64,000 nt of DNA from Lyngbya sp. PCC 8106 (GCF_000169095.1 NZ_AAVU01000001.1:242112-306111); one strand, 5' to 3'; numbered from the stretch's first letter, positions 8,899 through 18,642 are shown. Program-made: numbers and translations. The notes: generated from the sequence alone by a model not told the origin.

Positions 8899-9887
8899 AT
8901 TCCTTCTAGAGTGTTTAAATTTTTTCGCATGGCAGTAAAATAATATTGAGGATCGAGAGAACCTGTTTCAATCGGATCTAAGGTTTTTACAGGCAGTCCC
9001 ACATCATTAGAAATTTGTTGCAGTCGGCTGTCATTCACTCCGGGTTCACTCAATAAAGCTTGCACTTGATATTCTTTCACGGCTGCCATCACCCGTTGAA
9101 TATCACGGGGAGAAATACTATCATCAGGAAGGTCTAAAACCGCCATTTGTTGGATGCCATATCGTCTCGCTAGATAGGGATAAGCATCGTGAAATGCGAT
9201 AAATTTACAATCTTTTACCGAACCTAAGCGGCTTTTAAATTCTTGATCTAGTTCTTGTAATTGTTTAATATAAGCTTCTGCATTCGCTCGATAAGTTTGT
9301 GCATTTTTGGGATCGACAGCGATTAAACCCTCCCGAATATTTGCCACTTGTTTTTGTGCTAAAATTGGATCAAGCCAAACATGAGGATTTCCCTCGGCGT
9401 GAGAATGACCGTGAGAATGACCGTGATCGTGATCTTCTTCTTTTAGCGGTTCAATTCCTTGACTAGCATCAATTTGTTTGAGTTGTGGGTTCCCCGCATT
9501 CGCCACTAACCCACTCAGAAATGTTTCCATTCCTAACCCATTTTTAACTAAAATTTCAGCTTGAGCAAGTTTACGCGCATCACTGGGGGAAGCTTGATAT
9601 TCATGGGCGGTGACATTAGGTGGAACCAAAATTTCTACTTCCTGACTTGAACCGGATACGGCTTTCGTAAACAGGTACATCGGTAAAAATGTGGCGACAA
9701 CCTTTGTTGAACGGGTGTTTTGGGCGACTGTTGTTAAACTTCCGACGATGATGGCGATCGCTGAGATTAATAATACCGCAAACAAAGGGCGACGCTTCCA
9801 AGCACTAGGCTGAGTCAATATCCGCAAAAACTGTGAAGGTGACATAGGGCGAGATACACCATAATTGAGGATCGAAGGGTTCTCCAC
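8889..9887 (-). CDS. znuA: Zinc-binding periplasmic protein ZnuA
   Basis: The high-affinity Zn(II)-binding protein of the ZnuABC importer. A hydrophobic segment at about residues 35-50 acts as signal/anchor. The cluster 9 solute-binding fold follows, with putative metal ligands at His96 (VTAHEYQ), His169 (NPHVWLDP), a His in FHDAYPYLARR, and an acidic residue in the SEPGVND loop. Residues 151-169 form a His/Asp-rich loop (EDHDHGHSHGHSHAEGNPH), typical of zinc rather than manganese binders. The frame opens at 9887, but the second Met (9845) leaves a more usual signal-peptide leader and lies farther from the operator, so it may be the true start. First gene of the operon. Confidence 0.95.
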   Translation of the reverse strand: MENPSILNYGVSRPMSPSQFLRILTQPSAWKRRPLFAVLLISAIAIIVGSLTTVAQNTRSTKVVATFLPMYLFTKAVSGSSQEVEILVPPNVTAHEYQASPSDARKLAQAEILVKNGLGMETFLSGLVANAGNPQLKQIDASQGIEPLKEEDHDHGHSHGHSHAEGNPHVWLDPILAQKQVANIREGLIAVDPKNAQTYRANAEAYIKQLQELDQEFKSRLGSVKDCKFIAFHDAYPYLARRYGIQQMAVLDLPDDSISPRDIQRVMAAVKEYQVQALLSEPGVNDSRLQQISNDVGLPVKTLDPIETGSLDPQYYFTAMRKNLNTLEGICQ

Positions 9888-9910
9888 TGTTTGACAATGG
9901 AGGCGTTTAG

Positions 9911-9929
9911 TAAAATGATAATCATTTTA
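9911..9929. promoter_or_regulatory. Zur/Fur-type operator before znuA
   Basis: A 19-base perfect palindrome around a single central base: TAAAATGATAATCATTTTA. This fits the TGATAATCATTATCA-like boxes of the Fur family, and next to znuACB it is most simply a Zur box repressing the operon when zinc is sufficient. It lies 24 bases upstream of the longest znuA frame and 66 upstream of the second Met, so the promoter overlaps it. Binding by Zur is inferred. Confidence 0.8.
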
Positions 9930-10017
9930 GTACCATCTGGCAATAGGGAGGTTTATCTATGATCAGTTCTTTTTCACAAAACTTGTAGCCGGGTTCTAAC
10001 TTTTGGCAGAAATATAA

Positions 10018-11406
10018 TTAAGATTGAGAATTTGATTCAGTCATTTTGTCATAAACTAAACGAGAAATAGAAGGAAATATTTCCCAATTGTCTCCGTATT
10101 CTTTTCCCTCCCCAAACACAGTTAAAATATAAGCAACTTGACTTGATTTTGACTGAATAAATGCGACTTCAAAGCGAGTCTCAGAAGTCCAGCCGACTTT
10201 AGAAAAAAAGCGTATATCTAACCCGGCTAAAGATTCTCCGAGAAAACCTTGAATGGGGTTTGATTCTTGCAGTTTCCAAACCTTCGGATCAAGATCTCGT
10301 TCAAGTAGATTCATCATCTGAGAACTGGCTTCAGGAGAAACGGCTTTTTGAGTCACAATTTCATACATTAATCGACTTGTTTGTTCGGCTGTAATTTGAT
10401 TTCTGATCGGTTGTTTAGGGTTGCCTCGCATTTTCAGTTCCCAAGCTTGAGGTGCTTCCATTTTTAGTTCGGGAATGGGATAATTTTTTTGACTAATATC
10501 AATATTTTTGTAGCCTGCTTTTTGAAAAAACTGATTAATAGAATGACGTTTTTTCAGCCAGTTTTCATAGTTGTCACTGTTAGGATTATTTAAAGATGAA
10601 GTCAGGGTGAGTTGATCTAGAATATGACTAGCTGCTTCATTATCTGAGTTTTTCACTAATTTACAAATATCGGTTTGACATTCAGCCGTATAGTTAATCA
10701 TTTCATTGGGTTGAATTCCGGCTTCAACTTGAGCAAATAAAGCCACCATCCAAAAGAGTTTAGCAATACTCGCTGGAAATCTAGGGGTTTGACTCCGGTA
10801 TTCAGCAAAGGTTTTATTTTGAACATCAATTAAGTGAATCGAAAGAGAAGAAGTTGATAACTTTTGTTGAGAAACTTGATTAATAACTTGATCAATAATC
10901 GCTTGTAGTGGTAAACTATAATTGAGATTAGGTTCACTCTCAATATTATAAACAGGTTCAGAACTTGAGGAGATTTCGGGTTGAGGTTCGGGTGAGGAAA
11001 CGGCTTGAGGTGAGGTCAGAGAAATTGAGGAGGAAGTCACAGCAGGCGAATAAAAAGGCGTTAATTCTATCCATTGAGGAAACAAATCAGAAAAGAAAAA
11101 CTTAGCGATCGCACCTAATCCTCCTAGAGCTAAAGCCAGGAGAGAAATATAACCCAACGCCGACACAGAAGGGTGAGTTCGAGAGCGAGTTCGACGTCGA
11201 GAGGAAGGTTGAGGCGGTGTGATTGTTGGACGAACTGGAGAGGATGATTTGAGTTGCTGTTCACTCTCCAGTTGAGCCAGTCGTGTTCGCAGTTTTTTGA
11301 TGGTTTTGTAGGCTCGGCTTAACTTGGCTTCGAGTTCTACACTGTTGGAGTTGCGATCAGAAGATAAGGGTTTTTGGGGACTCACGGGTTCGGCTTGTCT
11401 TTTCAA
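10018..11406 (-). CDS. Membrane-anchored beta-lactamase-fold serine hydrolase
   Basis: A penicillin-recognising enzyme relative. Residues 20-50 form a short coiled coil, followed by an Arg-rich stretch (69-77) and one membrane helix (about 82-106). A Ser/Pro-rich linker to about 160 leads to a periplasmic class A beta-lactamase-like domain. Catalytic motifs are visible: SxxK as Ser213-Ile-Ala-Lys216, SDN at 254-256, and KVG at 403-405 in place of KTG. The basic cytoplasmic patch before the helix supports an N-in topology. It may be a carboxypeptidase-like or regulatory cell-wall enzyme rather than an antibiotic-hydrolysing one; activity cannot be judged from sequence. It is transcribed alone, and 475 bases separate it from the next gene upstream. 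Confidence 0.85.
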   Translation of the reverse strand: MKRQAEPVSPQKPLSSDRNSNSVELEAKLSRAYKTIKKLRTRLAQLESEQQLKSSSPVRPTITPPQPSSRRRTRSRTHPSVSALGYISLLALALGGLGAIAKFFFSDLFPQWIELTPFYSPAVTSSSISLTSPQAVSSPEPQPEISSSSEPVYNIESEPNLNYSLPLQAIIDQVINQVSQQKLSTSSLSIHLIDVQNKTFAEYRSQTPRFPASIAKLFWMVALFAQVEAGIQPNEMINYTAECQTDICKLVKNSDNEAASHILDQLTLTSSLNNPNSDNYENWLKKRHSINQFFQKAGYKNIDISQKNYPIPELKMEAPQAWELKMRGNPKQPIRNQITAEQTSRLMYEIVTQKAVSPEASSQMMNLLERDLDPKVWKLQESNPIQGFLGESLAGLDIRFFSKVGWTSETRFEVAFIQSKSSQVAYILTVFGEGKEYGDNWEIFPSISRLVYDKMTESNSQS

Positions 11407-11649
11407 CTTCGCTCATTATCTTAGTTTAGAAAAGATTTGTTTTAATGTGCGAATTTTTTGGGTTGTCCTCCCAAGCGCCTATCCCAAACAATAATAAAAA
11501 CCTCGGACAAGGAGTTGATCTCAGATAGATCAGCTGGTACTTTTGGGCTGTTCTAATAGACGATTTAACGCCACCTCAAGTCCCATAAAGTAAAGTAAAC
11601 GACAAAAACCTTACAAACTCGCATACCCCTTGACCGATGCTATGCTATA

Positions 11650-11804
11650 CTGAGAGTTGGGCTGTTAGAGTTTTTTGACAATTTGCTCCCCTGACGCCGT
11701 TCTCCTTTGGGGGGCAATTCACAAGTTAAACAGCAAAATACTTGCTCTCGTCGAGCCAACCTGGAGAGGGGCTAAATCCTCTTGAGGTTGTCTTACTATT
11801 TATT
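11650..11804 (+). ncRNA. Possible structured RNA with competing stems
   Basis: A 475-base gap (11407-11881) holds a dense set of complementary segments downstream of an extended -10 element, TGCTATACT (11643-11651). Stem A pairs GTTGGGCT (11656-11663) with AGCCAAC (11754-11760). Stem B pairs AATTTGCTCCCC (11680-11691) with GGGGGGCAATT (11709-11719). Stem C pairs CAAGT (11722-11726) with ACTTG (11740-11744). Stem D pairs CAACCT (11757-11762) with AGGTTG (11785-11790), with an inner GAGAGG/CCTCTT helix, and is followed by a U-rich tail like a terminator. Stems A and D compete for the same CAAC. No gene follows on this strand, so it would be a free-standing RNA. I cannot assign a family. The minus strand could instead be a leader for the hydrolase gene. 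Confidence 0.4.
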
Positions 11805-11881
11805 ATGCCTGAAAGCCAAGAAAAAAGTAGTTTTCTTTACAAAAATTGGATATTTGTCTTAATCGTATAAATTGGTGATGA

Positions 11882-12568
11882 TTACATTAAACGTTTCTGG
11901 AGTTGTTTGCGGTTAAAAGCCAACTGTTCAACCGTCAACAAGGGAGATTCAATGGGTGAACGCATATCCCACTGAACCTCAGCAAAAAAGAGTAACGTAC
12001 CCGCTAGGATGATTCCTGTCGCCAAAAATTGCCAACTGATCACGTAGGATAACAATGGAATGACCAAAACGTGTAATAATCCTGCTAGTGCAAATGAGCG
12101 GGATTGTAGAGCAATACCTGTTGCTAAATAACCCAAAGCACAGACCATTAACCACAGGGGACACAAATTAACTAAAATCTGTGACCATCCCCAAAAAATG
12201 CCTAAATTTGTGAGTCCGACACCGATCAATATTAGTAACGTCCAACAGTAAACAAGCCAGGTGACTTGTTCAATCCGAACCCAACAGTAAGTTAGGAATA
12301 TCATTCCAATTGTAGCAATGAGTGTGAGTCCTGACCAGTAATAAGCTTGATCAATCCAACTAATCGGAAAAAATTGAGCGGTAATGAAAATAATCAGTGA
12401 AATCAAACCCCAAAGCAAAAACACTTGATCGATGCGAGTATATAAGCCAGAATGAAGTGTATAGTTGCCAATTTTCCAATTAACTTTTAGTAGACCTTTG
12501 ATATCTTGAACATCTAGATGCTGTTGTTTAATCCGAACAATCGGCTCTGTAGACTTGAAGATAGTCAT
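11882..12568 (-). CDS. Polytopic membrane protein of unknown function
   Basis: A 228-residue protein with six or seven hydrophobic helices from about residue 47 to 200, preceded by a 45-residue hydrophilic N-terminus and followed by a 30-residue hydrophilic tail (LTVEQLAFNRKQLQKRLM). Trp and Leu are abundant in the helices (for example LFLWGLISLIIFITAQFFPI-like composition). I see no catalytic or transport motif and do not recognise a named family; it looks like a conserved cyanobacterial inner-membrane protein. It lies 86 bases downstream of the large hybrid kinase/cyclase gene on the same strand and could be cotranscribed with it, but the link is not demonstrated. Confidence 0.7.
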   Translation of the reverse strand: MTIFKSTEPIVRIKQQHLDVQDIKGLLKVNWKIGNYTLHSGLYTRIDQVFLLWGLISLIIFITAQFFPISWIDQAYYWSGLTLIATIGMIFLTYCWVRIEQVTWLVYCWTLLILIGVGLTNLGIFWGWSQILVNLCPLWLMVCALGYLATGIALQSRSFALAGLLHVLVIPLLSYVISWQFLATGIILAGTLLFFAEVQWDMRSPIESPLLTVEQLAFNRKQLQKRLM

Positions 12569-12654
12569 GCGAGAGATCTAAAAAATAAAATCTTAATTTA
12601 CATATCTTAACAAATATTTAACTCTTTTGCAAAGTCTCAATCTCAAATCGTAAA

Positions 12655-15600
12655 TTAACCTGATTTTGCTTGTTTTAATAGATCTTCATAAAGCCTTTGC
12701 AGCCGCACTTTCAGCTCTGGAGGTTTAGCCGTAAACCGAATATAGAAACTTCCAACATCTGCGGGTTCTTCTAAGACTTTGGCGTAAATATCTTCACTCG
12801 CCAGGGTAGAATCTGCCCAAATTAGATTGAGCTTAATATTGGTTAGAGGTAAAGGAACACAATCTTGTTCAGCTTGACAGGAACTAATTTTAGCGCATTT
12901 TGCAGACAGTTCAACCATACGACCTTGAAACACATTTTCTCCAACGTGTTTTCCTTCCAAAATTGTATAGTTTAGTGAAAAAAGTTGTAAGAGAGGGAGA
13001 AAGACTTCTTCTTCCTGTTGTAAAAATAAATTGTATTTTCCAGAAATTCCACCCACTTCATAGATAGTAATCGGTTGTTTTACCCCTTTGGGTTGAACTT
13101 GGTTTTTTCCAACAACTTGAATCAGAGAACGAACCTCATTAAAAGTTGATTCTGAAACTAAAATTTGACCTCCGGTACTATAGGATTCAATTCGATAAGT
13201 GAGATTCACTTGATTTCCAACCACTCCATATTTTGTCCGTTTCTCTGAACCAATATTTCCGACTACAACCTCACCCGTATTGATACCAATTCCCATCTCT
13301 AAAGGCGGTAAACTCCATTCTATTAGCTGTTGATTAACAGAGATCATTTCTAATTGCATTGCAACCGCACAAGCTACCGCTCTTTCTGTGTCATTTTTTC
13401 GTGATTTTGGCGCACCAAACAAGACTAAAATTCCATCACCCATAAACTCATCAATTGTCCCTCGATAAGCCGTAATCACATCAGCCATTTTAGAAAGATA
13501 AAAATTGAGAACCTTAACCACTTCTTCTGGGTTTAATCGTTCAGAAATAGCGGTAAATCCTCTCACATCAGAAGTTAGTAGGGTAATCTTTCGTCGTTCT
13601 CCTCCAAGTTTTAAACCTTCAGCACTTTCTAATAAATTTGTAACGACTTCATCAGTGACATAACGCCCAAATGTTTTCCGAATATGAGCTTTTTCAGTTC
13701 GTAGCTGTTTAATCCGAATATGAGTTTTAATTCGCGCCAGAAGTTCATCTTTATTTAAAGGTTTAGAGAGGTAATCATTCGCCCCAACTTCCAAACCTGC
13801 AACTAAATCTGAGACTTGATTTTTAGCCGTTAACATCATAATGGGGAGTTGATGAGGCGGCCAAGTTTCCCGAATTCTACGGGTGACTTCATAACCTGTC
13901 ATACGCGGCATCATCACATCAAGTAAAATCAAATCGGGGATATATCCTGCTTCTAAAATTTCCATCGCTTCTATACCACTACTAGCTTGAGTAACAGCAT
14001 AATTTTGTAAGCATAAGTAGTTTACTAAAACTTGTAAGTTAATCGGATCATCATCAACAATTAAAATTTTAAATTGATTATGATTGAGAGAAGGCGTTAA
14101 ATTTTGATTTGATTGTGGTAAAATCAGATGAGATTTTAATTGATTTTTATCTTCCACAAAATCTTCTAAAGAAACGACCGTAGAACGATGAATAAAAACC
14201 GAAGAATGATCTATTTTAACAGCCGTCCCTTCTTCAAAAATAGGTAAGGTAAAGATAAAGTTTGATCCAACATTTTCTATTGATTCTACCCAGATTTTAC
14301 CCCCGTGTAATTCAACTAATTGTTTAGTGACTGCCAATCCTAAACCCGTACCACTAAATTGACGCGCTGTTGAACCATCAGCTTGTTCAAAGGATTCAAA
14401 AATGCGATTTATTTTATTTGCGGGTATACCTATTCCCGTATCGGAAACGGTGACTGCAATTTGAGAATTTGTAGCTTTTTGGTCTACTTTGGGTTGATGA
14501 TTATCACTGTTTTCATCCCAACTAATGACTTGAGCAGAAACAGTAATAGAACCTCTTTCTGTAAACTTAACTGCATTTCCTACGAGATTATGGAGAATTT
14601 GTTGTAAGCGATTTTCGTCAGCTTTGACTAGAGGTAAATCAGGAGAGATATCATTAATCAATTGTAAGTCTTTATTTCGGACTAAAGACTGGTTTAATGT
14701 TAAAACAATTTCAGTAATCTCTCTCAAACCTGTCGGCTTTACTTGTAGCCGAATCGTATTGTGTCGCAGTTTAGAAAAATCAAGAATATCATTCACTAAT
14801 GTCGAAAGTCGATGTCCACTATGAGCAATCATGATTAAATTTTTGCGTTGTAATTCTGATAGCGTTCCTGTCGCTCCTTCTAACATTGACTCGGCAATGC
14901 CAATCATGCCATTTAAGGGGGTACGCAGTTCGTGAGAAGTATTAGCGAGGAATTCGTCTTTGAGCTTATCTAAACGTTCAAGTGCTTCGTTTTTAAGCTT
15001 TAATTGAGCGGTAAAATTATGACGTTCAACCTCAGCTTGTTTCCGTTGAGTAATATCTTCAAAAACAACTACAGCATAAATAATATTATGATCACAATCA
15101 TAAATTGGTTGGGCTAATACTTCACAGGGAATGACCTGATCTCGATGACGAATTTCAATATTTTCAGATTTTAGACTTTTTCCTTTTAATGCTCGAATGA
15201 GAGGAAGTGCTTTAGCCGGATAAATTTTATCCGTTCCTGCTAAATAAAGTTGATAAGTTTGAGAAAATGTTTCTAAAGAGGTATCAGGAATAATGCCTTT
15301 TCTAAATAAAGCTTGAGCCGTCTGATTCATAAACATGAGTTTGTCTTGAACTCCATCATAAACCAAGACTCCAACGGGTAAACTTTCTAAAAACTGATAG
15401 AGGCGAGTTTCGCTTTGACTCAAGCGTTCATTGAGCAATTGCATCGCGTTATTTTTCGCTTCTAAAGTGGTGAAATAATCTTGAAGCTGTTCCGCCATAC
15501 AATGAAAAGATTCAGCTAACTCTCGGACTTCATCACAATGAGACGAATCAACTTGATAATTCCATTTTCCTTCACTAATTGCTTTCGCGGCTCGATTTAA

Positions 15601-16740
15601 ACCTAAAATGGGTTTAGTCACCCATTGAGCCGTTAAAATTCCAATTCCAAAGGCAATCATAAAAGCAACAAGACAGAGTAAAATAGTTGTGCGGGTATTC
15701 GCCTGAATTTTTTCCATAAAGTCATCTTCAGGAACCACCACTACAATCAACCAATTTAATCCCAATTGATCTTGATAGGGAACCACCTGTACAAATTTTC
15801 GTTGACCATTGGTCTGAAAATCAAGCTGTTGAGATTGTTTGATTTGACTCAAATGTTCATAGCGTTCAATTAGATGCTTTGCGGTTTCTGCGGTTAACGG
15901 GTTTTCACTATTAATCGCCTCTAAACGTTGAGCTTGCGGGTCATTTTGACTGACTGTAAATGCTTCTTCTTCTGTAGACGTTGCAACCAATAAACCCGAA
16001 CGCTCAACAATGAAAACCTGACTATTTTCACTAATATTGATACTTTTTGCGAGATAATCACTCACTAAACTGAGAACAATATCAACCCCAATGACTCCGC
16101 GAAAATTACCCTGACTATCATAAAATAAATTTGAAGCCGTGATCCCTAACTCTCCCCCTGTGAACGTGTAGATTTTGCTCCAGTTGGGTTTTTCGGTTAG
16201 GATAGTATTCACATACCAAGGACGCACTCTGGGGTCATATTCATCAATCCCTAAAAATTTATTCCGGCTTCCCTGTTCATCTAAACGATAAGAATAACGT
16301 TCCGGTGGAAATTCAACTTGTTTGGCGACATAAGAACCATCTACGTCTCTTTTGACATAAACAAATTCTCCCGACTCACTCCCAAAATAAATCGCATACA
16401 CTGAGTTAAAAAGCTGAATTTGTTCCCACAGAAGATATTCAGAAAACTGTTTATCTTCAAACGAAAGAATTCCTAATCTTGCAGAGCGGTGATTAATACG
16501 AGTAATTAAATTGGGTTTTTCTAAATAATCTTTGAGGTGAAGTTGAACCCGTTGTGTGACTTCATTACAAAGTTGAGACGCGACATCATTAACTGCTCGT
16601 TGTCCGTTGCGCCAAGACAGATAACCCGTTAATCCCACCGTCGCCAACAGTTGTATCATAAAAGGAACGATTAAAACTGTTCGCAAAGGAACCCGACGAG
16701 TTAGAGGAGAAACTAGACGGTTAAAAGATTGTATCAGCAT
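12655..16740 (-). CDS. Hybrid histidine kinase-response regulator-class III cyclase
   Basis: A 1,361-residue membrane receptor that combines two-component phosphotransfer with nucleotide cyclase output. In order: TM helix (21-42), extracytoplasmic Cache-type sensor (50-345), TM helix (351-374), HAMP (374-427), coiled coil, PAS (444-566), HisKA with His603 in SHELRTPLNG, HATPase with N and G boxes (705-834), REC with phospho-acceptor Asp941 in LLDVMMP, and a class III cyclase domain (1050-1225). Cyclase metal ligands Asp1058 and Asp1102 and the transition-state pair Asn1179/Arg1183 are present, as is Lys1167; the usual Asp/Thr purine-selecting position is Gly1172. The last ~125 residues look PilZ-like (FQGRMVELS, then a FYIRF strand). 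The overall layout parallels CyaC-type cyanobacterial adenylate cyclases. Ligand and true product are unknown. Confidence 0.92.
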   Translation of the reverse strand: MLIQSFNRLVSPLTRRVPLRTVLIVPFMIQLLATVGLTGYLSWRNGQRAVNDVASQLCNEVTQRVQLHLKDYLEKPNLITRINHRSARLGILSFEDKQFSEYLLWEQIQLFNSVYAIYFGSESGEFVYVKRDVDGSYVAKQVEFPPERYSYRLDEQGSRNKFLGIDEYDPRVRPWYVNTILTEKPNWSKIYTFTGGELGITASNLFYDSQGNFRGVIGVDIVLSLVSDYLAKSINISENSQVFIVERSGLLVATSTEEEAFTVSQNDPQAQRLEAINSENPLTAETAKHLIERYEHLSQIKQSQQLDFQTNGQRKFVQVVPYQDQLGLNWLIVVVVPEDDFMEKIQANTRTTILLCLVAFMIAFGIGILTAQWVTKPILGLNRAAKAISEGKWNYQVDSSHCDEVRELAESFHCMAEQLQDYFTTLEAKNNAMQLLNERLSQSETRLYQFLESLPVGVLVYDGVQDKLMFMNQTAQALFRKGIIPDTSLETFSQTYQLYLAGTDKIYPAKALPLIRALKGKSLKSENIEIRHRDQVIPCEVLAQPIYDCDHNIIYAVVVFEDITQRKQAEVERHNFTAQLKLKNEALERLDKLKDEFLANTSHELRTPLNGMIGIAESMLEGATGTLSELQRKNLIMIAHSGHRLSTLVNDILDFSKLRHNTIRLQVKPTGLREITEIVLTLNQSLVRNKDLQLINDISPDLPLVKADENRLQQILHNLVGNAVKFTERGSITVSAQVISWDENSDNHQPKVDQKATNSQIAVTVSDTGIGIPANKINRIFESFEQADGSTARQFSGTGLGLAVTKQLVELHGGKIWVESIENVGSNFIFTLPIFEEGTAVKIDHSSVFIHRSTVVSLEDFVEDKNQLKSHLILPQSNQNLTPSLNHNQFKILIVDDDPINLQVLVNYLCLQNYAVTQASSGIEAMEILEAGYIPDLILLDVMMPRMTGYEVTRRIRETWPPHQLPIMMLTAKNQVSDLVAGLEVGANDYLSKPLNKDELLARIKTHIRIKQLRTEKAHIRKTFGRYVTDEVVTNLLESAEGLKLGGERRKITLLTSDVRGFTAISERLNPEEVVKVLNFYLSKMADVITAYRGTIDEFMGDGILVLFGAPKSRKNDTERAVACAVAMQLEMISVNQQLIEWSLPPLEMGIGINTGEVVVGNIGSEKRTKYGVVGNQVNLTYRIESYSTGGQILVSESTFNEVRSLIQVVGKNQVQPKGVKQPITIYEVGGISGKYNLFLQQEEEVFLPLLQLFSLNYTILEGKHVGENVFQGRMVELSAKCAKISSCQAEQDCVPLPLTNIKLNLIWADSTLASEDIYAKVLEEPADVGSFYIRFTAKPPELKVRLQRLYEDLLKQAKSG

Positions 16741-17070
16741 TAATAAAAGTCCCCCTGTCTAGTATGGTGCGAGTTTTGAGTTCACAGGTTCAGTCAAGTC
16801 GAAGCTGACGCGCAGAGTACAGAGATCAATCTAAAAATTAGGTTAACCGATAAAATCCATCTGACAAACTCAGATAACCATGCAGTCAAATGCTCTAACC
16901 TATTTATACTAGACATCGAGTTCATCGGAAAATACGGACACCCTCAAAAATAATAATAACCCCAGATCCGTTTCTCAAAAACGACCGTGCATCTGAAGTG
17001 GAAATTGCGTTAAAATCCGACAGGGCGAATTTATAAATTCCCGGCATCTTAGAGCCAGGTAAAAATATCC
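16741..17070. other. Divergent intergenic region
   Basis: A 330-base spacer between the divergently transcribed hybrid kinase/cyclase and metallophosphoesterase genes. It should hold both promoters. I see no RNA gene, long palindrome or small frame with a convincing ribosome-binding site. Confidence 0.35.
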
Positions 17071-18642
17071 ATGCAATTTATCACTGATCCTCCCATTGCC
17101 AATAAAATCCGTCAGATGAAACAAAGGGTTCGTTGGCAAGACTCTTGTATTATCAGTCATAACATCGATCAAACTCGTTTGGTTATAGACGATCAACAAG
17201 AAAACAACCCTGAATTTTCATTTTTAGTCGTTGGAGATAGCGGTACCGGACGCCATCGTGGACATAGCCCTCAACGAGAAATTGCTCAATTATTACTCAA
17301 ACAGAGCGATTATCACCCTCGCTTTCTTCTACATACAGGCGATGTGGTCTATCTCACGGGTTCTGCTGGCTATTATCCCCAGAATTTTATCAAACCCTAT
17401 CGGGAGTTTATTGTCGGTGGCGATCGCTACAAACAAATCGCCTATGACCGAATGTTATTTAATTTTCCTTTTCTACCGATACCCGGAAATCACGATTATT
17501 ATAATTTACCGCTTTTCTATGGTCTGATGGCTCAATTAAGCTGGCCTATTCGTCATCTGTTAAAGTCAAGAATTGATTTTGATGTCAGTTGGCGAGGTTC
17601 AGAGACGGGAGAAGCTTATGCACGAGCCTTTTTAGACTATCTCCAGCAGTTCAGTAACGCTGAAGATTTAGAACGTCACCTGGCTCGATATTACACCGCA
17701 GAAACCTCAACAGGTCGGTGCTTAAAGTATCAACCGAGTCAGTTTACCCGCTTACCAAACCGTTACTATACATTTTGCTATGGTGGAATCGATTTTTTTG
17801 CCCTCGACTCCAACACGTTTAATGCTCCAATACCGATTCCTGAAAATCAAGCCGGAGAAGAACAACGCCGTCAACTCCTGCAACGTCTGCGTGATCTCGA
17901 ACAAGAAAAACAAGAATTACTCGTTGAATCGAATAAACTTGATCCCAATAACCCCGAACAGTCCGAACAACTTGATGATAATCAGGCTAAACTTGAGCAA
18001 ATTGATGAAATGCAGTTTGATATTCACAAAAGACTCAATGCTGAGTTGAATGCTGAGGTTGATATCGAACAATTACAGTGGTTAAAAGATCGATTAATTG
18101 CTTCTTGGCAAAATCCAGAAGTACGCGGACGGGTGCTATTTTTTCATCATCCTCCCTATGTTACTGAAACCACAAAATGGGAGCAAGCTCAAACTTTAGC
18201 CATTCGTGATCATCTTCGTCAAGTTTTTAATACCGTTTCTCAAACGATTGGTGAACGCCCCCAAAATCAGCCGATTGTTGATTTGGTGATTAATGGTCAT
18301 GCTCACTGTTTAGAACACTTATATACTGGGGAAACTGGATACGCAGATTCTCACATGAATTGGATTGTGTGTGGCGGAAGTGGGTATAGTTTGCGTCGTC
18401 AAAAACCAGAAGGGCCAGAACTATATGAGGAGATTGAGAACGAACAAAACCGCCGTTTAGTGGCAAAGTCTAAGTTATTTATTGGTCGTCATGGTCATGG
18501 TAGCAAAAAACGCCGACCTTATTCGGGTTTAAGAATTGATGTTCGTTCCGGTCAACCGCCTCAGTTTTTTGTACAACCTTTAGTTGCAGAACGGTTTCAT
18601 TCAAAATGGCATTATCCTGAGAGTGAAGGGTTTACAATTTAA
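17071..18642 (+). CDS. Calcineurin-like metallophosphoesterase
   Basis: A two-metal phosphoesterase of the calcineurin superfamily. The signature blocks are in order: GDSG (55-58), GDVV (90-93), GNHD (139-142), then HHPP (about 370) and NGHAH (about 410). A charged, Glu/Gln-rich coiled-coil insertion lies around residues 265-330 between the GNHD and HHPP blocks, longer than in minimal family members. There is no signal peptide, so it is probably cytoplasmic. Substrate is unknown; family members hydrolyse phosphomonoesters, phosphodiesters or nucleotides. It is a single gene; the antiporter cluster on the same strand starts 331 bases later. AGCCAGGT upstream of the ATG is a moderate ribosome-binding site. 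Confidence 0.9.
   Translation: MQFITDPPIANKIRQMKQRVRWQDSCIISHNIDQTRLVIDDQQENNPEFSFLVVGDSGTGRHRGHSPQREIAQLLLKQSDYHPRFLLHTGDVVYLTGSAGYYPQNFIKPYREFIVGGDRYKQIAYDRMLFNFPFLPIPGNHDYYNLPLFYGLMAQLSWPIRHLLKSRIDFDVSWRGSETGEAYARAFLDYLQQFSNAEDLERHLARYYTAETSTGRCLKYQPSQFTRLPNRYYTFCYGGIDFFALDSNTFNAPIPIPENQAGEEQRRQLLQRLRDLEQEKQELLVESNKLDPNNPEQSEQLDDNQAKLEQIDEMQFDIHKRLNAELNAEVDIEQLQWLKDRLIASWQNPEVRGRVLFFHHPPYVTETTKWEQAQTLAIRDHLRQVFNTVSQTIGERPQNQPIVDLVINGHAHCLEHLYTGETGYADSHMNWIVCGGSGYSLRRQKPEGPELYEEIENEQNRRLVAKSKLFIGRHGHGSKKRRPYSGLRIDVRSGQPPQFFVQPLVAERFHSKWHYPESEGFTI

Noticed and set aside
12655..16740. Guanylate rather than adenylate cyclase call
   Set aside because: Lys1167 favours ATP, but Gly1172 leaves specificity open; I name it only a class III cyclase.
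16975..17199. Minus-strand 74-codon frame at the 5' end of the metallophosphoesterase gene
   Set aside because: It overlaps the real gene in antisense and has no recognisable domain.
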